64,000 nucleotides of DNA from Tolypothrix bouteillei VB521301 (GTDB taxonomy: Bacteria > Cyanobacteriota > Cyanobacteriia > Cyanobacteriales > Nostocaceae). Made by a program: the position numbers and the translations under genes. The notes under the pieces are model-generated. The model had not been told where the DNA came from, did no database searches, and worked only from the letters and a program-made list of their open reading frames with translations. Positions 46,242-56,404 of this stretch are shown piece after piece. Numbering within the stretch: the first letter of the stretch is position 1; each line of letters begins with the position of its first letter. The DNA is taken from the NCBI RefSeq assembly GCF_000760695.4, contig NZ_JHEG04000001.1, forward strand, positions 8,345,123 to 8,409,122, read 5' to 3'.

Positions 46242-49200
46242 ATGAATACGATTTATTTGAAGGATATTTTACAACAAGGGGATGATGCGATCGCAGCTGC
46301 TAGCACTTTTCTCGGTTTGAAAATGGCGCAGCTAGATTGTTCGGATGTGGAGACTATTTCTGGAGAACAACTCTCTCTACTTTTTTCTAAGATTCCTCCA
46401 AGTTGGGAGTTTGAGGAATTGGGGAAGGTGCTTATTGCTGAAAGTATGAGCGAGACTTTAGGAATAGCGTTTTTTGAGTTCGTCAACAATCGCGGTTCTT
46501 CACAGCCTCTGGTTGCTCAGACTAACAAAATCTCCTATGGAACTCAAACACCAAAAAAAGCCGTTCAAGATGTCACTCCCATTTCAATATACTTTACTTC
46601 CCCTTCTATTCCTCTCTCTACCGCACCTTCTCCTTTAAATCCTATTAAAGTTCTCGATAAAGTCATTGCGGAGTATCGCGATTATTTATTAACAGAATTT
46701 AGAGCCAAAGACCCACAATTAAAAGCTGCTTTAGAAAAAGCTATTGACCAACCTTTATTTTTAGCTCAAGAACCATTTTATCAAGCCCATCGTCCTTTTA
46801 AAAGTGGGGAAAAATGGCAGAATTTATCCATAGACGCGAAACTCGCCAGAGTCATGCAACAACGTTCCGGTAGCGAGTTTGCATACCTCCATCAAAGTCA
46901 AGCAATTGACCATTTATTAGGACAAAACGCCTCTCCCCTCGTTGTGACAACGGGTACGGGGAGTGGAAAAACGGAAACCTTTCTTTTACCAGTCATTCAA
47001 AATGCGATCGCAGATGCAGCCCAATTCCGAAGACAATCCGGACTGACAGCTATTCTCGTCTATCCAATGAACGCCCTCGCTAACGACCAGTTCCTACGTA
47101 TCCAAAATTACCTCAAAGAATCTGGTTGGGAAGGGGCAATTAGTGTGGCAAAATACGATCGCGGCACTAAGTTAAAAGAACGTCAAGCTTTACGCCAAAA
47201 TCCACCCCATATATTACTCACTAACTATATGATGCTGGAGTATCTCTTAGTACGTCCAGCAGATAGAGAAGATATCTTTGCCAACCATCGCTGTCGTTTC
47301 CTTGTTCTGGATGAAGTCCACACCTATCGCGGAACGTTGGGAAGTAACATCGCCTTGTTAGTCAGACGCTTGCAAACTCACTTAAAGGACGCAAAACAGG
47401 ATTGGTGTTCTCAAGTTCCCCCAGAATTACAAAGAAAACGCTATCCCGAATTTCTCCCGGTTGCAACTTCTGCCACGATTAAAAGTGTAGCGGAAGGAGA
47501 ACACTCCCCACAAGAAAGAATTCGTCTCAGAGATGAAGCCGTTCAAGAATTTTTTAGTAAAATCTCCGGTGTCAACAAATCCAGCATCCGAGTCATTGGC
47601 GAAGAACTTGCAGAACTTCAAACACCACCACAAGCAGTTTCTCCCTCAATCCCTTACATATTATGGGATTTAAACCGATGGCTGATTCGTTCTCCCCTTT
47701 CCATTTCCCAAATTGTCAAGAAAGTTAAACAAGAAATTCCAGAGCGATCGCATTAGCTTATTACAAGTCAATTCTGAAGTCTTGCAGTTAGAAGCTGCTA
47801 CAGAAAAACAGCGTTACCGTTGTGAAGTTTGCTCCACCCCTGTCTTGGGATGGCAAAAGAATTATCCTTGTCCGTATTGTCACGGGAATTTAATCCGGTG
47901 GACTGATTCAGAGAGCGCAGAAAACAGATATGTGAAAAAAATCCTCTCACCAGAATATATACCCCTAGTCGCAGGAGAACATACCGCCCAAATTCCTAAC
48001 GATGTACGAGTTGAATTAGAAGACAACTTTAAAGCTAAGGCGGGGGAATCAAAAGTTAATTTATTAGCCTGTTCGCCGACTTTGGAAATGGGTATTGATG
48101 TCGGTGGATTGGATGCAGTCATTTTACGCAATATACCACCACGTCCAGATAACTACGCACAAAGGGGAGGACGTGCGGGAAGGCGTACCCGTATTGGTTT
48201 AGTCGTTGGTTATGCTCGAAATACACCTCATGACCAGTATTTTTACGATAAACCGGGAGAGATGATAGCCGGAGAAGTACCAACCCCCGCACTCGCATTG
48301 GGGAATCGAGATGCAATATTCCGTCATTTAAATGCGATCGCATTTGGGAGTGCCAAACCTGGTTTAGCCAGTAAGATGGTAAATTATATCTCTCCTTTAG
48401 GGGAAATCCATCAAGAAGCCGTAGAAGAACTGGTGACAGGAGTAGAAGCGCAGATAGATCGAGCGGTGGCTGTCGCTTTACAAGCTTGGCAAGGTAATGT
48501 ATTATACGAAGCAGGATTAGATGAAACAGCCCTGCGCCAACACTTAAAGGGATTACCCGAACAAATCCGGGATGTTATCAATCGTACCGCCCTGCAAGTT
48601 AAGGAATTAAGAAGCGCTCTTGATACATACTCCCTCCAACTCCAAGGCGAACGTGCTGGAACTCGTGCGGCTCAACTCATTGCTCGAATACTAGGTATTC
48701 AAACAGACAAACAAAATAAGAATAATGAAGCTGATGACCTTTCCGTCGGTTATCCTTTACGTAGATTTGCTGAATTTGGTATTCTTCCTGGTTACGAATT
48801 TCCCACCCAACCAGCATCATTGCGACTTTTAGGTGACGATCGCGAAGAAGACCCCGTAAGTGTAGCAAGACGTTTTGGAATTGGTCAATTTCAACCCGAT
48901 GCTCAAGTCTTTGCTCGTACCAAACGCTGGAAAGTTATTGGTTTAGATAACGCCTCTCCATGGAACTCCAGAACTGAAAGCGCAACTTGGTCTTACCGGA
49001 TATGCAATACTTGTCAGTTACGGTACGATGCATCCGAACCTGCTTGTCCTCGTTGTGGGAATAATGCACCAGGAAAAGATTACGTTGGTGGAGAATTTGC
49101 TGGTTTTTTGGCGCGAAGGGATGAAAGTCCAATTCTCGATGAAGAAGAACGTTACGTTACCCGCAATCTTGTCAAAACTTACCCTCAGTGGGACGGACAA

Positions 49201-50307
49201 GTTGTAGGACGGTGGACATTAAGTACTGGTTGGGGATTGCGTTGGAGTCGGGATGAGGAGGTACGTTGGGTTAATGAGGGGGTTCCGCCTAAAGATAAAG
49301 ATAGGGAACAGAATACTCCCTTACTACATAATGAAGCAAAAGGGTATCCGTTGTGTAGCGAGTGCGGGCGAATATTGCAAAACCCAGATGTAGCGCGATC
49401 GACAACTCAAGGACGACGCAAAACTCACAAATCCGGTCAAGATGACCCTTACGGTCATGCAGAAAATTGTCCTAAAAAAGGCGCACCGCAACCTCTGGCA
49501 ATTGTAACAGCAAGTAAAGCAGAGGTATTGCGATTAATAGTTCCTATCCCTATTTCTACGGAGGAAGAGGATTTACAATCTTGGGGATTATCTCTTGGAT
49601 ACAGTCTGAAAGCTGGTATGCAGCAATTGTATATGTTGGATGGTTCCGAGATTGATTTTGAGTTTGAGGGAATTTGGCAGGTGAGTTATGAAGGAAAAAA
49701 ATATAACACAATTTCGCTGACGTTTATTGACCCTAGTTTAGGTGGAAGCGGGTATTTGCATCGGATTGCTAGCGAATTTCATCAAGTGGCAAAAACAGCG
49801 ATCGCGCATTTAGACCATCCAAACTGTGTAACTGCCTGTTACCGTTGTCTCAAATCATATCAAAATCAACGCTATCACGAATTACTCAATTGGCCGCAAG
49901 TTATCCCCGCCCTAGAACAACTCGCACAAACGCCACCAACACCACGTTCTTTAGAAACAGGCGATCTTGACGATCCGCTTCCCTGGTTAGAAGCTTACGA
50001 TGCAGGTGTAGGTTCTCCTTTAGAACTCAAGTTTCTACAGCTATTTGAAAAACATGGGTTCCATCCCCAAAAACAAATACCAGTACCAACAAATACGCCA
50101 ATTTCCGTTGCTGATTTTGCCATACCAGAACGGAGACTAGCAATATATATTGATGGAACTGCCTTTCATAAAGGAGGAAACAGATTGCGAGATAAATTTA
50201 TTCGCGATCGCTTGCGTAATGCCAATTCTCCTTGGCAAGTTGTCGAATTAAACGCTACAGATTTAGCTAGAGGTAAGGCATTAGTAGAACAACTCAAAAG
50301 CAAATAA
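46242..50307 (+). pseudogene. DEAD/DEAH helicase with DUF1998 and nuclease-like tail, internal deletion
   Basis: Two frames of one gene. 46242-47756 has the SF2 N-lobe: VVTTGTGSGKTETFLLPV, LVYPMNALANDQF, FLVLDEVHTYRGTLG and PVATSATIK. It ends PERSH at a HIP1-like GCGATCGC site. 47713-50307 has a zinc-knuckle region (CEVCSTPVLG-x8-CPYCHG), the helicase C motifs (LACSPTLEMGIDVGGLDAV; NYAQRGGRAGRRTR), then DUF1998 (about codons 620-760 of this part, with CVTACYRCLKSYQNQRYHELL). A final PD-(D/E)XK/Vsr-like domain follows (LELKFLQLFEKHGF; VADFAIPERRLAIYIDGTAFH). The segment joining the two lobes is missing and the frames differ, so the gene is broken. It resembles DrmA/DrmB-type components combined in one chain. 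Confidence 0.82.
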
Positions 50308-50326
50308 CAGTCAGTTTGTTCCAAAT

Positions 50327-50382
50327 TTGACGCATTTACTTGGATGAGCTAGGTAGCCCTGAAGAGTAACCAGTGGCAATTA
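50327..50382 (+). pseudogene. internal DUF2887 gene fragment
   Basis: The sequence encodes RIYLDELG-(S/N)-PEE-stop-PVAISL in the plus frame, matching RRIYLDELGNPEEQPVAISL of the DUF2887 gene at 37710, about 80% at DNA level over ~56 bp, with a TAA in place of the Gln codon. It sits directly after the DUF1998 helicase. Confidence 0.65.
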
Positions 50383-50877
50383 GCTTGTGGATGCGGTACT
50401 GCATAAGGTCATCGTTTCGATTTCAGGATGGGGAAATGGCTTGCCAAAGGAGAAGGCTGTAGACGTTGAACCATAAAGTCGCAAATGCTCCAGCCGTTCC
50501 TTAGCTTCAGCAATTGTGGGAGTATGTCCTGCAGGAACCCACCATAACGCTAGGATTGGCTGCTCGGTTTTTTCAAACCAACGACGGCGATCGCGCATTA
50601 TGTTTGCATGAGCACCGCGATATACGTAGTTTGAAAGGGCTTCTAAAGATTTCCAAACTGTGAGAGTAATTAAAATTCGCTCGTCGTCAAAAGCACGAAT
50701 ACTGGTAGCATCGTTTGCACCTTCACTTCGCAAACGCCATACGAAACCGGGATCGGTATCTGCGATCGCATTAATACTTTCAATTTGTGCGACGAACTCT
50801 GCCATTTCTGGAGAATCTAGTGGCGCACGTAAGGTAGCAGTATTTACTTGAGCAAGATGATAGCGTTCTGTATTCAT
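50380..50877 (-). CDS. DUF3291 domain protein
   Basis: The 165-residue protein has the ferredoxin-like DUF3291 fold: MNTERYHLAQVNTATLRAPL, then GFVWRLRSEGANDATSIRAFDDERILITLTVWKSLEALSNYVYRGAH and the end IAEAKERLEHLRLYGSTSTAFSF. Function is unknown; it resembles dimeric antibiotic-monooxygenase-type barrels. ATG 50877 has no strong Shine-Dalgarno. A 5' fragment of a paralogue lies at 33808 on the other side of the island. Confidence 0.82.
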   Translation of the reverse strand: MNTERYHLAQVNTATLRAPLDSPEMAEFVAQIESINAIADTDPGFVWRLRSEGANDATSIRAFDDERILITLTVWKSLEALSNYVYRGAHANIMRDRRRWFEKTEQPILALWWVPAGHTPTIAEAKERLEHLRLYGSTSTAFSFGKPFPHPEIETMTLCSTASTS

Positions 50878-51078
50878 AGTTTTTGCACCATTGTGTGATG
50901 ATACGCTTAAATGTCGTTTCTGCTATTTCTTATTTGTCAACTCTCTAAATATACACTTAGGTAGTCAAAATAAATACTTACGTATCTATCCTGAGAGAGA
51001 GCAGTGAGGACAGACTAACATCACAGCTTGATATTTGGCATCTGATAATTCTTGATTTTTGTTTTTAATACTTCATAT
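50878..51078. other. intergenic region
   Basis: About 200 bp, AT-rich, with the probable DUF3291 promoter and nothing else recognised. Confidence 0.4.
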
Positions 51079-51270
51079 TTAGGTACTCAACTCAAAAGGT
51101 GACCGTTCATACAACAAGGCAGTTGGGAAATGTTCTATGTTAACTAAACCCTTTACTTTTGTATAAACGGCGGCTATATCCGCTAAAGAACCACTGGAGC
51201 GGCGGAAATCCTCTGCTTTGTTAGTGTCATTGAATTGATTGAGTGTAACGGCTTCAGGTTGAACAGACAC
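51079..51270 (-). CDS. hypothetical protein, 63 aa
   Basis: A 63-codon frame from GTG 51270 (MSVQPEAVTLNQFNDTNKAE) to TAA 51079. The composition is protein-like, with a helical second half (GSLADIAAVYTKVKGLVNIEHFPTALLYE). No ribosome site is convincing and no family is recognised. It may be the residue of a larger gene. Confidence 0.35.
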   Translation of the reverse strand: MSVQPEAVTLNQFNDTNKAEDFRRSSGSLADIAAVYTKVKGLVNIEHFPTALLYERSPFELST

Positions 51271-51408
51271 ATCGAGTCATTTCCGCCGCCCTGGTGATTT
51301 ATTTATGCAAGGTCTCTTTTCTTTCCTCTGCGTCCTGGTGTGATTGGTGCAGTTCTTAAAAAAACTTGTAACTATATATTGTATATGTAGAGTTTTTGAC
51401 CTTTTATC

Positions 51409-52008
51409 GTGCTTTCATCTGAACTATCTACAATTAACGCTCTCAAGCAACCAACTAGTTCTGCATGGGTAGAACAAGCTGTTGCAAATCTAGACATCAT
51501 TCTCCTGGATCACTCCCAATGCGAACGAAAAGCAGCGGGAGTCGCCTTGAACATGATATTTCGCTATCCTTCCAATGCTAAAATGGTGCGAGAACTAACC
51601 AAAATTGCCCGTGAAGAACTAGAGCATTTTGAACTCGTCAATCAATGGCTGGAAAAACGGGGTATTCCTCTGCGTCCATTGCAGCCACCCCCCTATGGTG
51701 CGGGTTTAAAATCGCAAATTCGGTCAAAAGAACCAGAGAGGTTTTTAGACTCTCTGTTAATTAGTGGTTTAATTGAAGCTCGCAGCCACGAACGTCTGGG
51801 ATTGCTAGCTCTTCACTGCTCTGAACCGGACTTAGCAAAATTTTACCGCAGCCTCATGGCATCTGAAGCTCGTCACTATGGTACTTACTGGGTTCTTGCG
51901 GATACTTATTTCGATCGCGAACTTGTTAGGCAAAGACTAGATGAACTAGCATTGGTGGAAAGTGAGTTATTGGCAACTTTACACCGAGAACCGCGAATTC
52001 ATAGTTAA
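51409..52008 (+). CDS. miaE: tRNA-(ms2io6A) hydroxylase
   Basis: A 199-residue non-heme diiron enzyme that hydroxylates 2-methylthio-N6-isopentenyladenosine at position 37 of tRNAs. The ferritin-like carboxylate ligands are visible in CERKAAGVALNMI, IAREELEHFELVNQW, LIEARSHERLGLLA and MASEARHYGTYW (ExxH motifs). It starts with GTG 51409; no upstream ATG is available in frame. An AT-rich promoter region precedes it. It is followed 21 bp later by a GNAT gene, probably on the same transcript. Confidence 0.93.
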   Translation: MLSSELSTINALKQPTSSAWVEQAVANLDIILLDHSQCERKAAGVALNMIFRYPSNAKMVRELTKIAREELEHFELVNQWLEKRGIPLRPLQPPPYGAGLKSQIRSKEPERFLDSLLISGLIEARSHERLGLLALHCSEPDLAKFYRSLMASEARHYGTYWVLADTYFDRELVRQRLDELALVESELLATLHREPRIHS

Positions 52009-52028
52009 AGAGATTCTTAGCAAGGGGA

Positions 52029-52514
52029 ATGAAAAGTTACTATCAAGATTTTTTAATTCGTAACTGGGAACAGAGCGATCGCACCTCTGCGGCAAATATT
52101 ATCAAAGCCGTACTAGCAGAATACGGTTTAAACTGGGAACCAAATGGAGCAGATCGAGATGTGTTGCAGGTAGAAGAATGTTATTTAGCAGTTGGGGGAG
52201 AGTTTTGGGTTGTTGAACATCAAAACCAACTTGTAGGAACTGCAGCGTATTACCCTATTGAGCGAGGGGAAAAAGCCGTAGAAATTCGTAAGATGTATGT
52301 TTTACCTAAAGCTCGGGGTTTTGGTCTGGGGAAATATTTGTTACGACAGTTAGAGGCTGCAATTGTGACTCGAGGCTTTCAAGAAATTTGGATTGAAACT
52401 GCTAGTGTTTTAGTAGAGGCTGTTCAGCTTTATGAAAAAAATGGGTATGAAAAAGCATCAGGTGTAGAAACAGCCCGGTGCGATCGAGTGTACGTTAAGA
52501 AATTGTATGGTTAG
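52029..52514 (+). CDS. GNAT-family N-acetyltransferase
   Basis: The 161-residue protein has the GNAT fold: the N-terminal DFLIRNWEQSDRTSAANIIKAVL, the beta4 strand AVEIRKMYVLPKARGFGLGKYLL with the acetyl-CoA pyrophosphate loop RGFGLGK, and the C-terminal AVQLYEKNGYEKASG. Substrate unknown. ATG 52029 is preceded by AAGGGGA. Close spacing suggests co-transcription with miaE. Confidence 0.9.
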   Translation: MKSYYQDFLIRNWEQSDRTSAANIIKAVLAEYGLNWEPNGADRDVLQVEECYLAVGGEFWVVEHQNQLVGTAAYYPIERGEKAVEIRKMYVLPKARGFGLGKYLLRQLEAAIVTRGFQEIWIETASVLVEAVQLYEKNGYEKASGVETARCDRVYVKKLYG

Positions 52515-52539
52515 TGGTTGGGGTTTTGTTATATACATT

Positions 52540-53898
52540 TTAGACGAGAGGTAAGAGAATTTGAAACTCTGTGCCTTTGCCAAGTTCGGAATACAAGTTT
52601 AACTCACCACCATGTCTGGCTTTTATAATTCGATAACTAACTGATAAATTGGTTTCTTTATCAGCACGTTTTTCTATGGAAAAAGAATCAATAATTTGCT
52701 TTTGCAATTCTTGAGATATTCCCGGTCCGTTATCAGCAATACAAATTGAGATCCACCGAGAGTCTGGTACATTTGGTATATTAACTTTTCGCGAAATGAC
52801 TTGCGTCGTAATCTCAATTCTTGGTTTTTGATCTGTGGCTACAGTCTCTAGATGCATTTGCTGTCTCACTGCTTCATTAAGCAGTGTATCTACGGCTTGG
52901 CTCAAAATATTCATGAAGACTTGATTTAATTGACCAATAAAGCAAGAGACTGGTGGGAGATGACCGTAATTTTTAACTATTTCGATTTCTCCTGTTATTC
53001 TGCTATTAATTAATAATATAATGCTGTCTATATTGGCGTGTATATCTGCTGGTTTTGGGTAGACTTCATCAATATGACAGAAATTTTGCAATCCAGTTAC
53101 CAACTTTTTTAATCTTTCTGCTCCAGCACGAATACTAGCGATCGCTCTTGATAAATCTTGTTGTAAAAAATCTAATTCAATTTCTTGTTTAATCTGATTG
53201 GTTTCTTCAGATAGAGGAAAATTTTCTTGTTCATAAGCTGCAACCAACTTCATTAAGTCTTGGCTGTAATTATCAACATGAGCTAAATTACCCCAAATAA
53301 AATTTAAAGGGTCAAGAATTTCGTGCGCCACCCCATCTACTAAACGACCTAGATTCGCCATTTTATCATTTTTAACCATCAGGGCTTGACTGCGCTCATA
53401 CCGCACTTGAGTTTCTATTCCCCGAATTTGCCAAGAGGCAACATTTAATTCTTGTACATCCAACAACCTATAGATATCGGGTGCTGTATGTACAACTACA
53501 GGTTCTCCTAAGAGTTCGGCAGAGCGTCTTAACGCCAGTTGTATTGCTGCTAATATGGGGGTATTTTCTGTAAGTAACAAAACCTCTGTGCGAGCATAAC
53601 TGTAAAGAACACTCAGTGGTTGCTGAAAAAATAACTCCTGTCCGTATGGGCGAATCAAAAATTCTAGCAGTCGCCGCCGTGAAACCATTCCCATATACTT
53701 TCCTTTCTCTACTAAAATGACTCCCGGTAGAAGAGGAAATTTATCGAAATAGACAGCAACTTCAGCACCAGTGAAATTTGTCTCCACACAAAAGTTGTAT
53801 GCTGGTAGTTCTCTGAGGGTTGACTCTAAACCTAAGTCACTATTACTGCTACCAGATAAAAATGGTGGTAATATTTGCAAACTGGATTCTTGTGACAC
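52540..53898 (-). CDS. sensor histidine kinase with CBS-like N-terminus
   Basis: A 452-residue soluble kinase. Residues 30-170 look like a CBS-pair region (VAVYFDKFPLLPGVILVEKGKYMGMVSRRRLLEFLIRPYG; TENTPILAAIQLALRR). A coiled linker is followed by HisKA with the phosphoacceptor in RLVDGVAHEILDPLNFIWGNL (His about 192) and HATPase_c with ICIADNGPGI and GKGTEFQILLPL. The ATPase N box is poorly conserved (MNILSQAVDTL), with Ser/Gln where Asn is usual, so activity may be reduced or the protein may sense adenine nucleotides. No cognate regulator is adjacent. A decayed paralogue lies just upstream at 54088. Confidence 0.85.
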   Translation of the reverse strand: MSQESSLQILPPFLSGSSNSDLGLESTLRELPAYNFCVETNFTGAEVAVYFDKFPLLPGVILVEKGKYMGMVSRRRLLEFLIRPYGQELFFQQPLSVLYSYARTEVLLLTENTPILAAIQLALRRSAELLGEPVVVHTAPDIYRLLDVQELNVASWQIRGIETQVRYERSQALMVKNDKMANLGRLVDGVAHEILDPLNFIWGNLAHVDNYSQDLMKLVAAYEQENFPLSEETNQIKQEIELDFLQQDLSRAIASIRAGAERLKKLVTGLQNFCHIDEVYPKPADIHANIDSIILLINSRITGEIEIVKNYGHLPPVSCFIGQLNQVFMNILSQAVDTLLNEAVRQQMHLETVATDQKPRIEITTQVISRKVNIPNVPDSRWISICIADNGPGISQELQKQIIDSFSIEKRADKETNLSVSYRIIKARHGGELNLYSELGKGTEFQILLPLV

Positions 53899-54087
53899 TA
53901 GAAACCCTGATCTGAAAAGCTCGACAATAAACTAGCATATTCATTTCTTCTCACCCACAATAAAGTAGAGTGGCTTGGGAAGCTGAAGTATTCATTAACA
54001 CATAATATTTGATTTTTGTCAATTTTCAATATGCGCTCTGTAATATTTCTATAAAAAAGTATTGAATCCTATTTTCAATTCACTGAC

Positions 54088-54258
54088 TCATCTCCAACCA
54101 TTAACCCATAGGTAGCAAAATCTGAAACCCAGTACTTTATTTCCAAATATATCAAGTCCAAAGGTGCGACTGATACACTCAAAAAATTGCTATCGTGAAA
54201 TTACACCTATTAACTCACCATTTTCTATTAAAATAGCTGCTGGTATATACTCTAATAC
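54088..54258 (-). pseudogene. remnant of a paralogous CBS-like sensor gene
   Basis: On the minus strand the frame reads VLEYIPAAILIENGELIGVISR, then TAG, then QFFECISRTFGLDIFGNKVL. It aligns with PLLPGVILVEKGKYMGMVSRRRLLEFLIRPYGQELF of the adjacent kinase. It is a short decayed copy of that N-terminal region with an in-frame stop. Confidence 0.55.
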
Positions 54259-54455
54259 AGTCTTCTTAAAAAGAAGTTAAAAACAGTCGAATTTGGATAA
54301 ATTATTATTAAATTTATGACTTTATATTTTTTAAAATTAAACGTTTGTACTTAAGTAGCTATCTTGAACTGTGTATACCAATACTTAACAAAAAGCCTTT
54401 GGTGATGGGCGATTAATTTCTTCGTACCAGTCGCTATATGACTGCACCTTAGGGA

Positions 54456-54686
54456 TTAGTCATCAGGAGCTTCAACCATTCCTATAAGGGTATTAAAAAA
54501 TTCCCATGCATCATCTGTTGTTGTAGCCGCCGCCAGTGATTGTGACTCCAAGGGGAATTCATCAATAATGGGAGCTTCATCGATCTCGACTACAACTCTA
54601 TAATCTCCTGAAGGTACATGATACGGTAACTGTACCGTAAGTTTGCCATCAGGACTAATGTTGGCAATTGTTTCAATGCTTCTCAT
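54456..54686 (-). CDS. hypothetical small acidic protein, antitoxin-like
   Basis: The 76-residue product starts MRSIETIANISPDGKLTVQL, then PYHVPSGDYRVVVEIDE, a beta-rich start resembling short proteins often paired with PIN or other toxins, followed by an acidic tail. No toxin gene is adjacent. Start ATG 54686 lies in AT-rich DNA without a clear Shine-Dalgarno. Function unknown. Confidence 0.55.
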   Translation of the reverse strand: MRSIETIANISPDGKLTVQLPYHVPSGDYRVVVEIDEAPIIDEFPLESQSLAAATTTDDAWEFFNTLIGMVEAPDD

Positions 54687-55311
54687 TAATTTATCTTACA
54701 TTTTTTTTTAAATTAAGACCACGAGTTCATTTAAATTAGTTAACTGGGCGCGGTAGCTTGCGTCCGTACTTGGTTAATTGCTGGTTGTTGGAAGAAAAAA
54801 CTCTATAAACTTCTTCCATTTTGGTCTTGATGTTTTCTATTTTTTGTAGTAAGTAATTATACGTATATATTTTGAAATAAGTTGCCAAAACCAGTCATGG
54901 TTTCCTGTTGATAGTGGCGAACCACGTTTTCTTTATGTTGAGAAACTGTAAACTCTCTATAAAAGTTTTTGAAAGATAATATAACATCAAGGAAATTCCT
55001 TAAGTTATGAGAATAAATAATCAAAGCTATACTACTTCAGGAGGTAGCAATCGAGAATTGGAACCATTTATTGAACTTAACAATCATCTGGAAGTATCCT
55101 TGTCTTTATTCGATAAAGTTAAGTATAAATTCCTATGATAAAATATGTAGCACTAAAGGCTTAGACAATTGAGGTTCTTACACGAGTGATAACAGTATAG
55201 TTAGCATTTAACTATCTTGTTTTTTGTCAACAACCACCTATTTGCTCTTCCGAACGCTAAAATGACTTTTCACACCCCTAGAACTCAACACCGCTTTGAT
55301 AAGCGACACCC
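54687..55311. other. long intergenic region with a doubtful 43-codon frame
   Basis: About 620 bp, AT-rich. One short plus-strand frame (55007-55138, MRINNQSYTTSGGSNRELEP) is protein-like but has no ribosome site or family. The promoter of the permease pair must lie in the right part. No metal-regulator box was recognised with confidence. Confidence 0.4.
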
Positions 55312-56376
55312 ATGAATCAATTGAACAATGGTTTCACTCTATTTCTTAGTCTGCTAGTCGAGGCGATTCCTTTTTTGTTACTGGGAGTTTTGTTCTCCAG
55401 TTTGTTGCTGTTTTTTGTAGATGAACGTAAATTGGCGGAGAAAATGCCTAAAAACCCAGTACTGGGTGCTTTATTGGGAAGCTTAGTGGGATTTCTGTTC
55501 CCTGTTTGTGAGTGTGGCAATGTACCGGTGGCGCGGCGATTGCTGATGCAGGGAGTCCCTACACCAGTGGCAATTGGTTTTTTGCTAGCAGCACCAACTA
55601 TTAACCCTGTCGTGATCTGGGCAACTTGGACTGCATTTCGAGACCAACCGGAAATAGTGGTGTTAAGAGTTTTCTTCTCCTTATTAATTGCAGTTATCGT
55701 TGGGACAGTTTTTAGTGTTCAAAAAGACCTAACTGCGATAGTGCAACCTTCAATAGCTCGTTATCTAAAATTTAATCCACCTAAATCCTCCAAATCCAAA
55801 CGCAGCACAAAAGACAAACAGAACAACGCATTGCAGCAAGGATTGGGAGTTCCCACTCTATTACAATCAGGAACTTATATGTTAGGAGGGCAAGCAGGAC
55901 AAACCATACGGATGGATGCAACTACTTTGCAAGCAGCTATGGCAGCTTCTGGTCCGAGTAAACCCCTGATGGATAAGTTGCGGTTATTGGTAGACAATTG
56001 CGTACAGGAACTGCGCGAGCTAGGGGCAGTTTTGATTATGGGAAGCGCTATTGCAGCTGCGGTTCAAGTACTAGCGCCCCGCGATCTGATTATCAGCTTG
56101 GGTTCCGGTCCGATTAGTTCAATTGCTGCCATGCTTATCCTAGCGGGAGTCGTATCGATTTGTTCAACTGTTGATTCATTTTTTGCCTTGTCTTTTGCCT
56201 CGACCTTTACCAGTGGTTCGTTAGTGGCTTTTCTGGTATTTGGACCAATGATTGATATCAAAGGTGTTGGTTTAATGTTATCGGTCTTTAAACCGAAGGC
56301 TGTTCTATACTTATTTGCTCTTGCAGCACAACTTACATTTTTATTCACCCTTTTTGTTAACTTACACGTCTTTTAA
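55312..56376 (+). CDS. DUF318/ArsP-type permease, metal transport related
   Basis: A 354-residue integral membrane protein with about eight spans (starting FTLFLSLLVEAIPFLLLGVLFSSLLLFF). Conserved family text includes VGFLFPVCECGNVPVARRLLMQGVPTPVAIGFLLAAPTINPVV, where the CECG pair is typical, and the C-terminal ICSTVDSFFALSFASTFTSGSLVAFLVFGPMIDIKG. A poorly conserved cytosolic loop (KSSKSKRSTKDKQ) separates the halves. Relatives (YraQ/ArsP/YcgR type) move metals or metalloids. The TIGR03943 gene follows 28 bp later, the usual partner. Confidence 0.88.
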   Translation: MNQLNNGFTLFLSLLVEAIPFLLLGVLFSSLLLFFVDERKLAEKMPKNPVLGALLGSLVGFLFPVCECGNVPVARRLLMQGVPTPVAIGFLLAAPTINPVVIWATWTAFRDQPEIVVLRVFFSLLIAVIVGTVFSVQKDLTAIVQPSIARYLKFNPPKSSKSKRSTKDKQNNALQQGLGVPTLLQSGTYMLGGQAGQTIRMDATTLQAAMAASGPSKPLMDKLRLLVDNCVQELRELGAVLIMGSAIAAAVQVLAPRDLIISLGSGPISSIAAMLILAGVVSICSTVDSFFALSFASTFTSGSLVAFLVFGPMIDIKGVGLMLSVFKPKAVLYLFALAAQLTFLFTLFVNLHVF

Positions 56377-56404
56377 AAATAGTGACCACCTGACCACTTG
56401 ACCA

